From Perognathus longimembris pacificus (taxonomy: Eukaryota; Chordata; Mammalia; Rodentia; Heteromyidae), in assembly GCF_023159225.1 (NCBI RefSeq), contig NC_063168.1, positions 66,505,398 through 66,569,397 of the forward strand: DNA of 64,000 nt. Reading direction: 5' to 3'. Position numbers and translations under genes: made by a program. The notes under the pieces are model-generated. The model was not told the DNA's origin, did no database searches, and worked only from the letters and a program-made list of their open reading frames with translations. Of the stretch, positions 33,455 through 45,600 are shown in pieces; the stretch's first letter is position 1; each line of letters starts with the position of its first letter.

Positions 33455-33700
33455 GGAGCTCAGTACCCTCAGCTCTAGCCTGTTATCTTAGCTACCCTGG
33501 AGGCTGAAATCTGAGATTTGCAGTTCAAAGCCCAGGGAGCTGGGTAGTCAGAGAGTCTCTTATCTCCAATTAACCACTCAAAAACTGGAAGTGGAAGTGT
33601 CACTGCGGCTCATAGTGGTAGAACACTAGCCTTGAACAAAAGGAGCTCAAGGGAAGCACCCAGGCCCCAAGTTCAACACCCACAACAACAATAATAAATA
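33455..33700 (+). mobile_element. B1-Geo SINE, diverged
   Basis: Head 'ggaggctgaaatctgagatt', linker 'cttatctccaattaaccact', Geo 'cggctcatagtggtagaaca', and an (ACAACAATAAT) tail. Confidence 0.8.
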
Positions 33701-33809
33701 AAACAACTAAAGCTAAACTCTGTGTGCGACCTCAGAGTTCCAATGCAAGAAGTCCTGGTGGAGCTGGAGAATTTGCCTTTCTAGCAAAGTCACCTGGAGA
33801 GCTCTGTGT

Positions 33810-34068
33810 TAGTCAGCTTTGTGTAACTATAATCCCAGCTATTCAGGAGGCTGAGATCTGAGGGTCATGGTTTGAAGCCAGCCTGGGCAGGAAAGCCCAT
33901 GACTTAACTCCTATTAACTCTTAACTCCTATTAACCAACAAAAGAACTAGAAGTAGAGCTGTGACATACACTGTAGAGTGCTACCCTTGAGCGAAAATGT
34001 AAAGAAAGGGACAACGTTCAGCCCCTGAGTTCAAGCCCTAGTACTGACATCAAAAAGAAAGAAAAAAA
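33810..34068 (+). mobile_element. B1-Geo SINE, diverged
   Basis: Head 'aggaggctgagatctgaggg'. The linker contains a local duplication of 'ttaactcctattaac' (33904-33938). Geo follows, with 'gagttcaagccctagtactg' and an A-rich tail. Confidence 0.8.
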
Positions 34069-34997
34069 ATTATTCCATCAGAGTAAATTCAGCAAAGATT
34101 TATTTAAAAAAAAATACAAATAAGCCCCATCTATCTGATTCCAATGTCTGTGTGGCATTCCCACCCCCCACCCCATGCCACAAGTACGAGCTAGGCAGAT
34201 CTTTATTTAAATAACTATGATTAAGTTGTTGAACTATAATCATTGCATTCACATTCCCAGGACTGGGAATGCATTGAAGGGAAAATGAAGAAAGAGAACC
34301 TTGTATTCTGATCAAGGAAAAGAACCCTCACCAGGCAGCAATCAGTGATGAAAACCACAGCTTCACGTCCCAGCACAAACCCCTTGGGCTATTGGTGGCT
34401 TCCTGCAGAGCAGCTGACTATTCTTCAAGACCCAGGAAGGCTGGTCTACTGGGCACATGCGTTCTTTCCTCTCGCCATGCCTGAGCTGCCTGTCCAGGCA
34501 GTGAGAGGCTGAGAACAGATGTCCCTAAAAACCCTCTCAGCTCTAAGTCCCTTGATTGTCCTGACGAATCACACCAGCAGAGACTCTGAAATTGGGTTGA
34601 GCCACAATGGATTCTTTTGTCCCTTATTAATTCTGTCTTCTTAGGACTCGCACTCATGTTGAATTGTGCCTGCCTGCTCAGAGCAGTGCATGTGTCTCAA
34701 GGATTACAGAGGAAAGGCTAAGCCTTCTGAAATGCTGGAAAGATTAAACTTGCTGTGTGGGTAGTGGGAACTCATGCAGATCCTAGAGGAAAGCCGATAA
34801 TGTGACCAATCCAAACTGCTGAGGATGGAGGGAGGAGGGATTCAAAGTCTCTATGTGCTGTGTTCAACATTTTCTGTTTGTTTCTCTGTCTTCCTCCAAG
34901 CCAAGGACTCTCTCATGATTACTCCCAGGGTCTCCCTGGCTAAAAGGAAGCCAAGCAGGAGGTCGGGTGGGGAGGAAAAACAAAAACCAGTGAGCTA
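34069..34997. other. Unique intergenic sequence
   Basis: AT-rich to about 34300. No repeat or exon recognised. Confidence 0.4.
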
Positions 34998-35238
34998 GCT
35001 GGGCACTGGTGGCTCCCACCTGCAATCCTAGCTACCCAGGAGGCTGAGATCTGAGGATTGCCGTTAAAAGACAGCCATGCAGGATTTTGTGAGACTCTTA
35101 GCTCCAGTGAACCACGAAAAAATTGGAAGCGGCACGATGGCTCAAAGCACTAGAACGCCAGCCTTGCGCAGAAAGAACTCAGGGACAGTGCCCAAGCCCT
35201 GAGTTCAAGCCCCAAGATCAGTAACAACAACAAAAACT
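34998..35238 (+). mobile_element. B1-Geo SINE
   Basis: Head 'agctgggcactggtggctcc', Geo 'tggaagcggcacgatggctc', (AAC)n tail. The flanks share 'cagtgagct' on both sides. Confidence 0.9.
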
Positions 35239-35477
35239 CAGTGAGCTGGGGTATGTGTTCTTCCCTTCTCATTTCCCCCCTGCCTTGCTAAGTTTGGATT
35301 CTGGCCTGGGGAGCCCCAGACCACCCAGCTTCCCATAACCAGTCTCTACCATCTCCCCGCCCATCCTAGCTGCCTACTGTAGCTATACAAGGTCTTTCAT
35401 GTGGTGTTACCAGAAACAAATAAATATAGGGTGTCCATTAACTTTGTATTCCACAGAAATAAACTTTTTAAAGTATG

Positions 35478-35595
35478 TGCCAATGCTGGAGCTTGTATGC
35501 AAGGCTTAGCTTTTTCCTCTCCATAGTTGCCTGGACTTTCCAGCCCGATCTGGCTCAGAAGTATGAGTCACAGGCATGAGTCACTGGCACCTGGC
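35478..35595 (-). mobile_element. B1-Geo SINE fragment
   Basis: Degraded: 'gtgccaatgctggagcttgt' (Geo end) joins 'ttgcctggactttccagccc' and 'cacaggcatgagtcactggc' (head) with most of the middle missing. Confidence 0.55.
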
Positions 35596-35704
35596 TTGAG
35601 TAAAATTTTAATATCTTTATTCCAAATATGATAGCCTTAAGTATATTGATGTTTATCCTAAATTTTATTTGTATGAAATTCATATTTACTTGTCCTGTTG
35701 GTTT

Positions 35705-36185
35705 TTTGTTTTGTTTTGTTTTTTGCTGGTCGTGGGGCTTGAACTCGGGGTCTGGGCACTGGCCCTAAGGTCTTTTTGCTCAAACCTAGCTCTCTACCAC
35801 TCTGAGCCACAGCTCCACTTCCAGTTTTCTGGTGGTTAATTGGAGATAAGAGTCTCAGGGGGCTGGGGATATGGCCTAGTGGCAAGAGTGCCTGCCTCGG
35901 ATACACGAGGCCCTAGGTTCGATTCCCCAGCACCACATATACAGAAAACGGCCAGAAGCGGCGCTGTGGCTCAAGTGGCAGAGTGCTAGCCTTGAGCCGG
36001 AAGAAGCCAGGGACAGTGCTCAGGCCCTGAGTCCAAGGCTCAGGACTGGCCAAAAAAAAAATAAATAAATAAAAAATAAAAAAAGAGTCTCAGGACTTTC
36101 CCGCTTGGGCTAGCTTTGAACTAAGATCTTCAGATCTCAGCCTCCTGAGTAGCTAGGATTATAGGTGTGAACCACTAGCACATTC
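35705..36185 (-). mobile_element. B1-Geo SINE, host of a nested IDL-Geo
   Basis: Geo and linker run to 'ggagataagagtctcagg' (35859). The head resumes with a second 'aagagtctcagg' at 36083 and ends 'ggtgtgaaccactagcac'. Confidence 0.92.
35860..36082 (+). mobile_element. IDL-Geo SINE, young subfamily, nested
   Basis: Young-type sequence ('cggatacacgaggcc', 'ggccagaagcggcgc'). Perfect 12-base duplication 'aagagtctcagg' (35848-35859 and 36083-36094). The tail is A-rich with AAAT units. This is the clearest nested pair in the window, and orientation is opposite to the host. Confidence 0.95.
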
Positions 36186-38440
36186 CTTGCTTTTATTTCT
36201 CAAATCTGTGAACTCTTCATCTTAACTCTCTTAGTCCTATCTAAAGCCTGTCATAGTCTTTTCATCAAGTCTTTTCAGTGGAACCCACTGGAAGACCTTC
36301 CATTTTATTCCCTCTCCCTCTTGGCCATGATACTTATGTTCCTCCCGAGGTTCCCAATGTTACAGCAGCCTGCCTTGCCCCTCCGAGGGTAGACCAGTGC
36401 CAGGTCTTTGGTTCCTGGTACCCACATCTACCAGCCTACGGCCCCTCTCCAATACATAAAGCCAAAGGTGTTGCTACTCATGCAAATCAAAAGACACTAG
36501 TTCTCTGCACAAGACAGAATACATGTTGGATTGTGCCTGAGAACCAGCCTCACTGCCTCAACCTCCCAGAGAAGTCTCAACTCACAACAGACATCAGAGC
36601 TTGAGGCAGACAAAAGGCATCAAAGCAGAGAACTTCCCAGGCTTTGCCAGGAGGCAGCTTTGACCTTGAATCTGGGCCTTCACCTTACTGGCTGGTGGGT
36701 GGTAACTGCTCTGAGCTTAAGGATGTACTGCGGAGACTGGTGGATATACTCACTCCAGCCCTCTGCTGGGGTCCTCAGGAGGATAGAGATAATGTGTGTA
36801 AATCACGTTTGCACATAGAAGACATTCCCCAAACAGAAATTATAATAACAGTGTGTTGTATGTCTGTCTTCCCTGTAGGCCAAGCCCCTCAACTAGCCAG
36901 AAGTTTCCCATTGTTTAGGACTGGCCCAGTTGGCCCAGGGCAGTGCTAGGAAATCGGACCAGCTGACAGAAGTTGCAGAATGGCCAGAGTGAGAAGACAC
37001 AGAACTTCCAAGGCCCTGAGTGGAACCCTCTAACTTGTATGCACAGTTCAGCAGACTTGGCATGAATATTGGGGTGATTTCTTTCCCCCTAGCTAGCAGC
37101 TCCCTTCCTTTTCATGCAGTGCACGAGGAGGTACACGCTTTCCTGTCTGTTATCTGAGCTAGCACATGGAGGGAGCCTAAGGCAGGTATTTCAAGGGCTG
37201 GGTCTTCCCTCCAGATGGTATTCAGACCTCTATAGCCATCCACATCTTCTGCTTGTAGACGCACTAGAATTGCTCCTCAGTCTCAGCTAGTTTCTTGTGG
37301 CTCACAGCCTATGCATCAGCTTTAGCACGACCTAGCCAGCAGCCCAGGGGTTTGGGGTCTACCTTGTAGGAGTGGAGGATAAAAGGACCCATTTAGGACC
37401 TCTAAAGTGCAGCTCAGACCGCTCTACTCCCGGGTGACAAGGAGCTGCTGAGGCCCTGGGCTTGTTGCCGAAGCTGACACTGCTTGGCAGGGTGGGTGTG
37501 ATCTCGGGGGGCCACCCAGCCAGGTCTCATATGGGCTTTGAAAAATAAACACAGTGGCACCTGGCTACACAGAGGCCAGAGCCCTTCCAGGCCTCAGACC
37601 TCCAAGGCACCCTGTGTTCTTGCTGTGCTGAAACCAGAGGCTTGGAACCAGGCCAGGGGTAAACCATAGGGATCAGGGCCAACCAGGCCACTCTGCAGAT
37701 CCAAGGGCTCATCCTGTTGTCATGGGGACAAGCCACAGCCCCATTTCCCGGACACTTGTTCTGCAAGCAGCAGCAGGAGAAAGGCTCCCAGGAAGCCGTC
37801 GGAGTGACCTGTCAGCAGCTAAGCATTTAAAAGTCAGAACATCACGTAGAGGAATCATTTGAACTAATGCACTGGACCAATCTCCTGGATGGATTAATGG
37901 CATTTTGCTTAATGGAGAAAAGTAGCTTATTAGGAAGAGCAGATAAAAATCCATGCAAAAATTTTAAAAGCTCTTTTCTGTGCAAATGGGAGTTGAGAGG
38001 GCTAATCATGTGAAACACTGGGAAGCTGCAAAAGTATTTCAATCAAGTCAGGGATTTCAGGGTTCTTTAGGTCACGGAAGGAATCAGGACCCTTTTGAGT
38101 CTGATAAGGCAACAAGACAATTAGCATCTATTATAAATGGACAGCGGCTGCACCATGTCAATATGAACCTCCCCATTGGTGGTTTGTTAGCACCGAGCTG
38201 TTTCTCTTTACCAGATTGTCAGGACCACAGGCTCAGGGTTTGAATTTAAGTGGGCGATGGCTCTGAGGGCAAGGACACTGTGTCTGGCTACAGACTTGCC
38301 AGAGAATAGCAGAGTGTTCCACTGACTATGACTAAAGCAGTTACTCCGTGGCCAGTCTTTACTTTGCTGTGCCTCAGTCTCCTGGCCCCACATAAGTGTC
38401 CAGGTTTTTTTCCCTCTGCTATTTGAGCCAGCCTTTCCAG

Positions 38441-38442
<2 letters not shown>
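36186..38442. other. Unique SINE-free sequence
   Basis: No exon recognised; the open frame at 36278-36604 matches nothing known. AT-rich, motif-dense sequence from about 37825 is listed separately. Confidence 0.4.
37825..38225. promoter_or_regulatory. Candidate conserved noncoding element
   Basis: Repeat-free, AT-rich, without microsatellite. It holds several homeodomain-type cores ('taatgg', 'gacaattag', 'ggctaatc'), a GATA site ('ctgataagg'), an E-box 'cagcggctg' and an inverted CCAAT ('cccattggtgg'). The composition resembles developmental enhancers, but conservation cannot be tested here. Confidence 0.25.
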
Positions 38443-38506
<64 letters not shown>

Positions 38507-38730
38507 CAGTACTGGGGCTTGAACTCAGGGCCTGGACATTGTCCCTTACTTTTTTCACTCAAGACTGGGACTCTACCACTTCAGCTGCAACTCTACTTCT
38601 ACTTCTCTACTTCTAGCTTACAGATAAGAGTCTCAAGGACTTTCCTGCTCATATTGGCTTTGAACCTTGATCCTCAGATCTCAGCCTACTGAGTAGCTAG
38701 GATTATAGGTGTGAGCCACCAGTGCCCAGG
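38443..38730 (-). mobile_element. B1-Geo SINE with long (GT)n tail
   Basis: About 30 GT units (38443-38503) abut the Geo end 'accagtactggggcttgaac'. The linker carries a small 'ctacttct' duplication. The head is intact to 'gtgagccaccagtgcccag'. Confidence 0.9.
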
Positions 38731-40179
38731 TTCCAGTGGTTTCTTGAAAGATATGTCTTGTCCTTTCTCAAAGAGTGGCAAGGGCTGGCGGGCATCCTTC
38801 CTGGTTTTAGGATAAGCCCTCGAGACCAACTGCAATCTCTTCCTTCACTCATAGGTCCCTCTCCTTTCAGTCCTCTCTGTTCTCACTAGGGGGGATCCTG
38901 GCTAAATGACACATGTTGCTCCTTCTTTGCCCTCATCTTCCCTGGGATGCTGAGAAGCCAGGGGAACCTTACACCTGCGGACCTGAAACCTGGAAGCCGA
39001 GAGTTTGCTACTTTCTTGCAGACAACATCATTCCAGACTCAGCTCAGCTGTCAGGCGCCATCTCTGTGTGTTCTCCTTCTCTCAGCTGAATTAATTATAT
39101 TGTGCTCACTCAGTGTTTGGGGACATACCATCTTGTGTAGGTTAGGGGTTCACCTGCCTCACCCCATTTCCCTACCCCATCCCCAGCCCTGATAAGAATT
39201 GGAAACCTGCAGGAATAGAGACACTGTCCATTCACTGTTCAATTGAAGTGTAATGAAAGAATGAATGATGGAAAAATGAAAGCCCAGGGCAGTCAGAACT
39301 GATAAGCTGACTTTTTTTTTCTAGATGTTCCCTGAGTGTGGACTATCACGCATGAATCTGTCCAAGATCAAGATCAAAATTTCACACCGTCACTTTTATT
39401 TGCCTTTCCTGAAAACCAGTGGGAATGAGAAACGTCCCAGGGTGGTGGAAGAACAAGCTCATTCCCCAGGCCTCTCCTTTGCTGAGTGACTTAGTAAGTG
39501 CAAGAATGAATGAAAACCAGGCAACAGGTGTACAACTGGTCCACCCTATCATCCACTTCAGCTCTCTGCCTTCCTCCCCAGGATCCTCATTCACAAAATA
39601 ATGGTTGTAGAAAAAAAAAATAGTGAAGTTAGAGAACACACCACAGCAAACATTTTGGTAAGATCAGGAATCCAGTTAGTCAAGGTGCCATGATTCCCAG
39701 TGAGCCTTCATAACACAAGCCTTCCTCAGAGGCTGCCACCAAACTCGGCTTCTCAGCCTCCTGGATCAGAATGAATACTTTTATCCAGTCGGTTGCAGTC
39801 TGTGATAACAGCAGAAAACAAGACTAAGAGGCATTCAACAGATTGGAGGAGGGAACTGGGGAGGGACATCTGCTTACTCTGCCCACTGACTCTAGTGTCA
39901 ACCTTTTCTAGAAATAATCCCAAAGTAACTATCTGGGCATCTAGTAGCCCAGTCAAGTTGACATGTAAAATGAGCCATCGCGATGGTACAGTGAGAATAT
40001 GGAAATGAGTACAGGGCAGAGGACTGTTAAGAGCTCTTCGTCCTTATGTTCAGAGCCTGATGCATTTGAACACCTGCAGTGTGACAATCCAGCAAGGCAC
40101 CTCAAGTTTTCTTGTAGATACCTAGACTCTTGCACCCTCCAAGACTTGCTCCAGTTAATTAAGAATGAATTTTTAATTT
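38731..40179. other. Unique intergenic sequence
   Basis: No exon or repeat recognised beyond short homopolymers. Confidence 0.4.
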
Positions 40180-40720
40180 TTTTTGCCTAGACTCTGTGGC
40201 TCTTGCCCATAATCCCAGATACTTGGGAGTTGGAGATAAAGGAGAAACAAAGATAGCCAAAGCGGGGCTGGGAATATGGCCTAGTGGCAAGAGTGCTTGC
40301 CTCCTTCCTACACATGAAGCTCTCAGTTCGATTCCCCGGCACCACATATATGGAAAACGGCCAGAAGGGGCACTGTGGCTCAGATGGCAGAGTGCTAGCC
40401 TTGAGTGGGAAGAAGCCAGGGATGGTGCTCAGGCCCTGAGTCCAAGGCCCAGGACTGGCAAAAAAAAAAAAAAAAAGATAGCCAAGGCAGAAAGTGATTG
40501 AGACCCAGTAAACCTGGGTGATACCTATAACCCCAAGTGTACAGGAGGCATAGAGAGTAGGATTGCAGTCAAAGGCCTGCTCAGGAAATCTCCAGCAAGA
40601 GACTCTTATCTGAAAACAATATAAAGCATAAAGGGCAGCCATGGATTAAGTGTTAGAGCCTTGTTTAGCAAGTATAAGACCTTGAGTTCAAATCACCTGT
40701 ACCAAGTGCCCTTACTACCA
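40180..40720 (+). mobile_element. Old B1/ID-like SINEs flanking a nested IDL-Geo
   Basis: 40180-40264 is a B1-like head ('tctgtggctcttgcccataa'). 40492-40720 is another B1-like head ('gggtgatacctataacccc') with an ID-like unit ('ggattaagtgttagagcc', 'ccttgagttcaaatcacc'). Confidence 0.6.
40265..40477 (+). mobile_element. IDL-Geo SINE, near-young type
   Basis: Intermediate sequence with 'ggaaaacggccagaaggggc' and 'gagtgggaagaagcc'. The repeated flank 'aagatagccaa' occurs at about 40251 and 40478. Confidence 0.93.
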
Positions 40721-40805
40721 TTCATATCCTTTCTGAGGGAATAGGAAGTATGAGAAAAGTTGCTACAGAAAGAGAAAAAGTCTCATTAAGGGAGAAAAAA
40801 AGAAG

Positions 40806-40894
40806 CCTGGTGCTGGAGGCTCATGTCTATAATAACTCAAAAGGCTGAGATCTGAGTGTTTTAGTTTGAAGCAAGCTGGCATGGGAAAGTCTGA

Positions 40895-40944
<50 letters not shown>

Positions 40945-41190
40945 GTCAGTCCTGGGGCTTGAACTCAAGGCCTGGGCACTATCCCTGAGCTTATGTTGCT
41001 CAAGGCCAGCACTGTACCTCTTGAGCCACAGCGCCACTTCTGGCTTTTTCCGTTTATGTGGTGCTGAGGAATCGAACCCAGGGCTTCATGCACACTAGGA
41101 AAACACTCTATCTTTAAGCCACATTCCCAGCCCAGTCTGGGCCTGTTTTCTCTAATTAATTACCAGAAAACCAGAAGTGGAAGAGAAAGA
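40806..41190 (+). mobile_element. B1-Geo SINE, host of a nested IDL-Geo
   Basis: The head ('gtgctggaggctcatgtcta') runs to 'gggaaagtctgagac'. After the insert it resumes 'agtctgggcctgttttctct' and 'aaccagaagtggaag'. The Geo is truncated. Confidence 0.78.
40898..41132 (-). mobile_element. IDL-Geo SINE nested in B1-Geo, (GT)n tail
   Basis: A GT tract of about 46 bases (40898-40943) precedes 'gtcagtcctggggcttgaac', so the tail reads (CA)n on the SINE strand. It ends 'ccacattcccagccc'. The flanks 'agtctgagac' and 'agtctgggcc' match imperfectly. Orientation is opposite to the host. Confidence 0.88.
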
Positions 41191-41599
41191 GAGAAGGCCT
41201 AATCCAAGACTGAGCTTTTATAGCTCTGAGAATAGAGGATGAAGCAAAGTCATATTCTCAGAGGGTCCTTAAAACACCTATTCATGACAATTTAATAATC
41301 ATATTATTTGCTTGGTTTTATATCCCAAGGCTCTTTATTAGGTATGCGCTGCATGCTTCTTTGAACAGATGATCCAAAATAAAACCTTCCCCGCAGATAT
41401 CCAGAAATGTGAAAAACAGAGAATTATCTCCCTCTAGCATATCCCATTTGTTAACTATGGTTTTCCACTTTTTTTTCCCCTTGCCCTGAGTGCAAGTCCC
41501 AGTACCGACATAAAATAAATAACTGAGTAAATAGGTGCTATACATGTTTAGAATTGTTGTACCTTCCTATTTTATCATGGCATTTTGCTTTTGCTGTTT
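41191..41599. other. Unique sequence with a Geo tail fragment
   Basis: A short Geo-like end 'tgcaagtcccagtaccgaca' lies at about 41490-41515. Nothing else recognised. Confidence 0.4.
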
Positions 41600-41853
41600 G
41601 TTGGTGGTGCTTGGGGGGCTTGAACTCAGGGACTAGGCACTGTCCCTCTGCTTTGTTTGCTCAATAGTATTCTACTACTTTGAGTCAAATCACCAATTCC
41701 AGTTTGGTTTTCTGGTGGTTAATTGGAGATAAGAGTTTCATGGACTTTCCTGCTTGGGCTGGCTTTGAACCACGATCCTCCGATCCTCCTCCTAGCCTCC
41801 CATCTCAGCCTCCTGAGTAGCTAGGATTACAGGCGTGAGCTACCAGTACCCAA
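41600..41853 (-). mobile_element. B1-Geo SINE
   Basis: Geo 'ggggcttgaactcagggact', linker 'ttaattggagataagagttt', and a head with an extra cytosine-rich duplication ('gatcctccgatcctcctcc'). Ends 'ggcgtgagctaccagtaccc'. Confidence 0.88.
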
Positions 41854-41857
41854 CATG

Positions 41858-42058
41858 GGATCTCTTTTTATTCCAGATATGTTTTTATCTTTAAAGTCTG
41901 TTTTGTCTGAGGTCAACTTTTGTGTGGTTAGCATTTGCCTAATGCATATTATCTTATTTAAACATGTTTTATTTGATACACATGTTATAGATATATCTCA
42001 TAAAAACAGTGCACAGCTGAGTGCATTTAAATCCAAGATGATAATCTTCATCTACTAA
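41858..42058 (-). mobile_element. Old L1 ORF2 fragment
   Basis: 'tttttatctttaaagtctgt', 'tttgtctgaggtcaactttt' and 'gtggttagcatttgcctaat' match the reverse complement of mammalian L1 ORF2 as remembered, then degrade. Non-coding relic. Confidence 0.7.
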
Positions 42059-42061
42059 TAG

Positions 42062-42490
42062 GAAAAACCAAGAACACTTGAGTTTACGCCCAAATTCCAG
42101 ATCGGATGCATAGCAGTAACTTTATTTCTACCTCAAGGAGGAAAGCTCCCATAGAACATGGGGGTTGGTGGTCCATCTGAGAAATTGCACTATTTCCCTC
42201 ATGAATCCATGGTGGGAGTGACCCCCAAAGCTGAAGGAGGGCAGTTCCCCTCCAAACCATCCCAAGATATTGTGGGCTGGGATTGCAGAGAAAGCAGCAC
42301 TGAGAACCACAAGGATCAGGCCGAAGCAAATGTTGGGGGAACTTTCCAGATGTTGTTGGCTTACCCTCATGACAGCAGAGAGAGGAAACTGACTCTCTAA
42401 CCTTTGCCTGTGTACAGTCCCTGGGCCAGGGTAGGGCGTTCACATGAGGGTTTGAAGAATTTGGGCTCAGGATCAAGGCCACTGTCTTTC
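42062..42490 (-). mobile_element. Possible ERV LTR, antisense
   Basis: On the minus strand the sequence has a poly(A) signal in 'tagaaataaagttactgct', then 'atgcatccgatctgg', which recalls the R-U5 boundary of gammaretrovirus-like LTRs. No clear TG...CA ends or target duplication were found, so this is tentative. Confidence 0.4.
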
Positions 42491-44179
42491 AGTGTTTGGG
42501 ACAACAGGGTAAACATCTTTATCAATGCTTGAGAATGTTCGAGGCCCCAATTTGGTCTCAAGCTTGCTGGGAAAAGCCTGCAGCTGTCTGGGTCACTCCC
42601 TGAGCACTCTGTGATTTTCAGTTAGGTCACAGAAACAAAGGGGCTCAGTTAGGGGACCCTACACTCTGTCACAGAGGCTCCTAACACGACAGGAGTGAGG
42701 GAAAATATGAGCTGCATGGCTCTCAGAATACAAAAAAAAAAATGAACACAAAAAAAGGCTGTTGCAATTTTAAAGGCAGCTAGACCAGTGGGATACATTT
42801 CTTTAAAAAAAGTTTTTCTGTTTGCCATCAATGAGAGTAGGCAATGAGTCTCTTCTTGGTCTCCTGGACTATAAAGTGCTAGTTTTCTAAAGAAGAGAAA
42901 AGGAAAGGAAAGAAAAGAACTATACCAAGGGATGCCTTTACCACCCAGCACAAGAACCCAGCAATGCAAACAGAAGCCTTCCTCCCAAAGAGCTCAGGTC
43001 CGGGGGAGAGGCTGGAGCTGGCCTTGGGCTCTGTGCTTATGGTTCTGAAAGCCACCAAAGGAAGGGCAGGCGAATTGGTCAGGATGACACTGAGAAGGAG
43101 GGGGTGAGCCGCTCTAACGCTTGGGGGGATGCCAGGGGAAGTGGGGAGGAGAGAGGGTGGCACAGCCTGAGAAAGAGGAATTTAGAATTACACTGTCATG
43201 TCAGCATGTCATTAATTACTACCATATGCGCAACACATGCTTGCCCCGCCCCCAGCCCTATCATTGTGGAGTCTGAATTCTTAGCACTAAGGAAGCAGAA
43301 GTTCACCTAGCTCCCACGCGTCACCATTTCAGAAAACTTGGCTTTCTGGATGCAAGACTTCTCCATGCAGATCTGTGAACCCAGGTCAGCGGTTCTGTAG
43401 CCAGAAGGAAGTTTTCCTGGGCGAGGTACAAGGCCTGGGGATTTATGTCATCATCTCCATTCTCAGGCCAAGAAGTGAGCAACTGCAACTTGACTGCAAA
43501 GCAAAAGGCACTGCATGTCCAGCCAGCAAGCTGCCTACCATAAATTAGGCTACTATAGTGCTGTGTTCGGAGCTGATGGCTTTCTGCAGCAGAATTCTCT
43601 CTTGCTTGGTGGAGCTTACCTTTTTGTTCTATTAAGTAGGCCTTCAAATGATTGAATAAGGCATCTCTGTATTATAGAGGACCATGTACTTAAAGTTCAC
43701 TGACCAATGTAAATCATTCCAAAACACCCCTACAGAAACATCCAGAATAACAGTTGACTAAGTACAGTTTCTGAGCACCCCTGGACACAACCACACATGT
43801 CTTAATCATCCGGAGTGAAAGAAATCAAACGACATGTGTACATAGTATGCTATTTGATTAGATCAGGGATATAAAATCCTGAAAAATGCAAATTAATCCA
43901 CAGGGACAGAAAGCAATCAAGGGTTGCCTGTGAACCCAGTGGGAAGCGAAGAATGTTTTGGGAGTGAGGGCTGTGCTCACCATCTTGGTTGTGATGACCA
44001 TGTCACAGGTGTATACGGTGAGGACCACTGTTTAAGCAAGTCTGAGGCACACTTGACTGATAGCAGAGGCACAATGTCAAGAATGCCTACATGACAAGGG
44101 TCACGTGGGTGACGTGCAAAGGCAGGAAAACAGTGGCCCTGGCTCTTATCCCTGACCCATATCCAAGACTGAAAATAAG
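42491..44179. other. Unique sequence
   Basis: No SINE, exon or RNA gene recognised. Open frames short and overlapping. Confidence 0.4.
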
Positions 44180-44312
44180 AAACTAGCTAGGCTACTCAAG
44201 AAAGTTAGCTTTGTGGCACTGTGGCTCAAAGTGGTAGAACACTAGCTCTGAGCAAAAGAGTTCAGGGACAGTGCCCCAAGTTCAAACCTCACAACCACCA
44301 CCAACAAAAAAG
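44180..44312 (+). mobile_element. Geo monomer fragment
   Basis: 'ggcactgtggctcaaagtgg', 'tagaacactagctctgagca' and 'gggacagtgccccaagttca' with a (CCA/CAA) tail. Only a trace of the head remains. Confidence 0.75.
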
Positions 44313-45532
44313 TATGTTCTCTTAAGAGAATTCTATTCAGCTTGAGATTGCTCTACTGGAATGATGAATGCCTGGTGATTAAAAAGAGAAATTCTCTCTC
44401 TCTTTCCTCCTTCTTTCTTCCTTATCATGCACTCCTCCTCTTCTAGTTCCCGGTCACACTGCAGTGCTGGATGAGGTATTATACCTATGTCAAAAGTCAA
44501 CAAACTGTAAGTTATACATATGTACAGTTTACTGATATTCTAATTATGTGTCAAGAATGCTATAAAACTCTTCTTTTGAGTGTCAAAAGGCAAACAGCAA
44601 TCACTTTTGTATTCCTTCTAGACCATGCAATAAATGTGTCAGGCAGAGGACCATGTATCACATATCAAGAAAGACAAAAGAGAAAAGAATATTGATATTT
44701 TCCAAGATATAACTCCAGTTTGTGGACATACTTTAGCCTCATCTCTCAGCACCTCACAAGGGCAGTTAAGCTATATGGTGCCGGGCTATCAGTTTCTCAC
44801 ACATACTAGCTTATGGTTACTATGAAACCAGCTGCAGTCTTCAGAGTCAGCCTTCAAGGGCAGACATTGGACAGGATGTCCTTCCTGCCTAGAGCTGAGT
44901 TCTCCTCACCTGGCCCCAGGCTGTGGAGGAGAGAGATGAGTCAGTACCAGAGTGCACAGAAAGATGCCAGTGGAGAGGCTGGGCACTCCTCACCACTTGG
45001 CAGCCGGAGGAAATGCCCACCTGCCAGGCCCAGACAGGCCCTGGGCAGCTGCTGAACACAGGGCTGCCTGCTGGGATGAGCAGGACAACGTTCGTGTACG
45101 AAGCAACTGGTTCACTTCACCGTCAGCACACACAAAAACGATGGGTGCACCAAATGAGAGAAAACACTGTCCCTCTCACCAGCCTAGCCTTCCTTCATGG
45201 TGGCATGCCAGAGCAGACAGGGTCTTTTTCACCGTTTCCTGCTCACGGTAATTCAGCAAGCCTTGACCCCGTGTGGCCTGGAACTATCCTGAAGTAGAAG
45301 ATAGAGGTAAACGTAAATGCCTTCTATGTGGTTCTCATATCCATTGAGTGCATGAAACCCTTCCTTCCCCATCCCAGCCCCAGTAGAAGGATCTGCTGGG
45401 CATCTCAGCCTTTTCTTAAACTTCAGAAATCGTAGAATCTCCACTTCATGAACTAAACAAAAAGAGGTTAGCACATCCTGCCACAGATCTACTGATCATT
45501 CCATACTGAAACAGCTTAATGGCATTTTGCAG
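44313..45532. other. Unique sequence
   Basis: No repeat or exon recognised. Open frames at 44923-45297 overlap in two + frames and are not credible. Confidence 0.4.
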
Positions 45533-45600
45533 TCCTTCCTTCCTTTCCTTTCCTTCCTTCCTTCCCTCCTCCCTCCCTCCCTTCTTCCTTCTTTTCCTTA
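45533..45600. repeat. Imperfect (CTTC)n/(CCCT)n tract
   Basis: Polypyrimidine tetramers with interruptions, not attached to a SINE. Confidence 0.85.

Noticed and set aside
35860..35935. tRNA gene-like A and B boxes
   Set aside because: These are the tRNA-derived IDL heads of SINEs (also at 5586, 7730 and elsewhere), with Geo and A tails, not tRNA genes.
36278..36604. 108-codon open frame in unique sequence
   Set aside because: No recognisable homology or codon-level evidence. It is not flanked by splice sites I can support.
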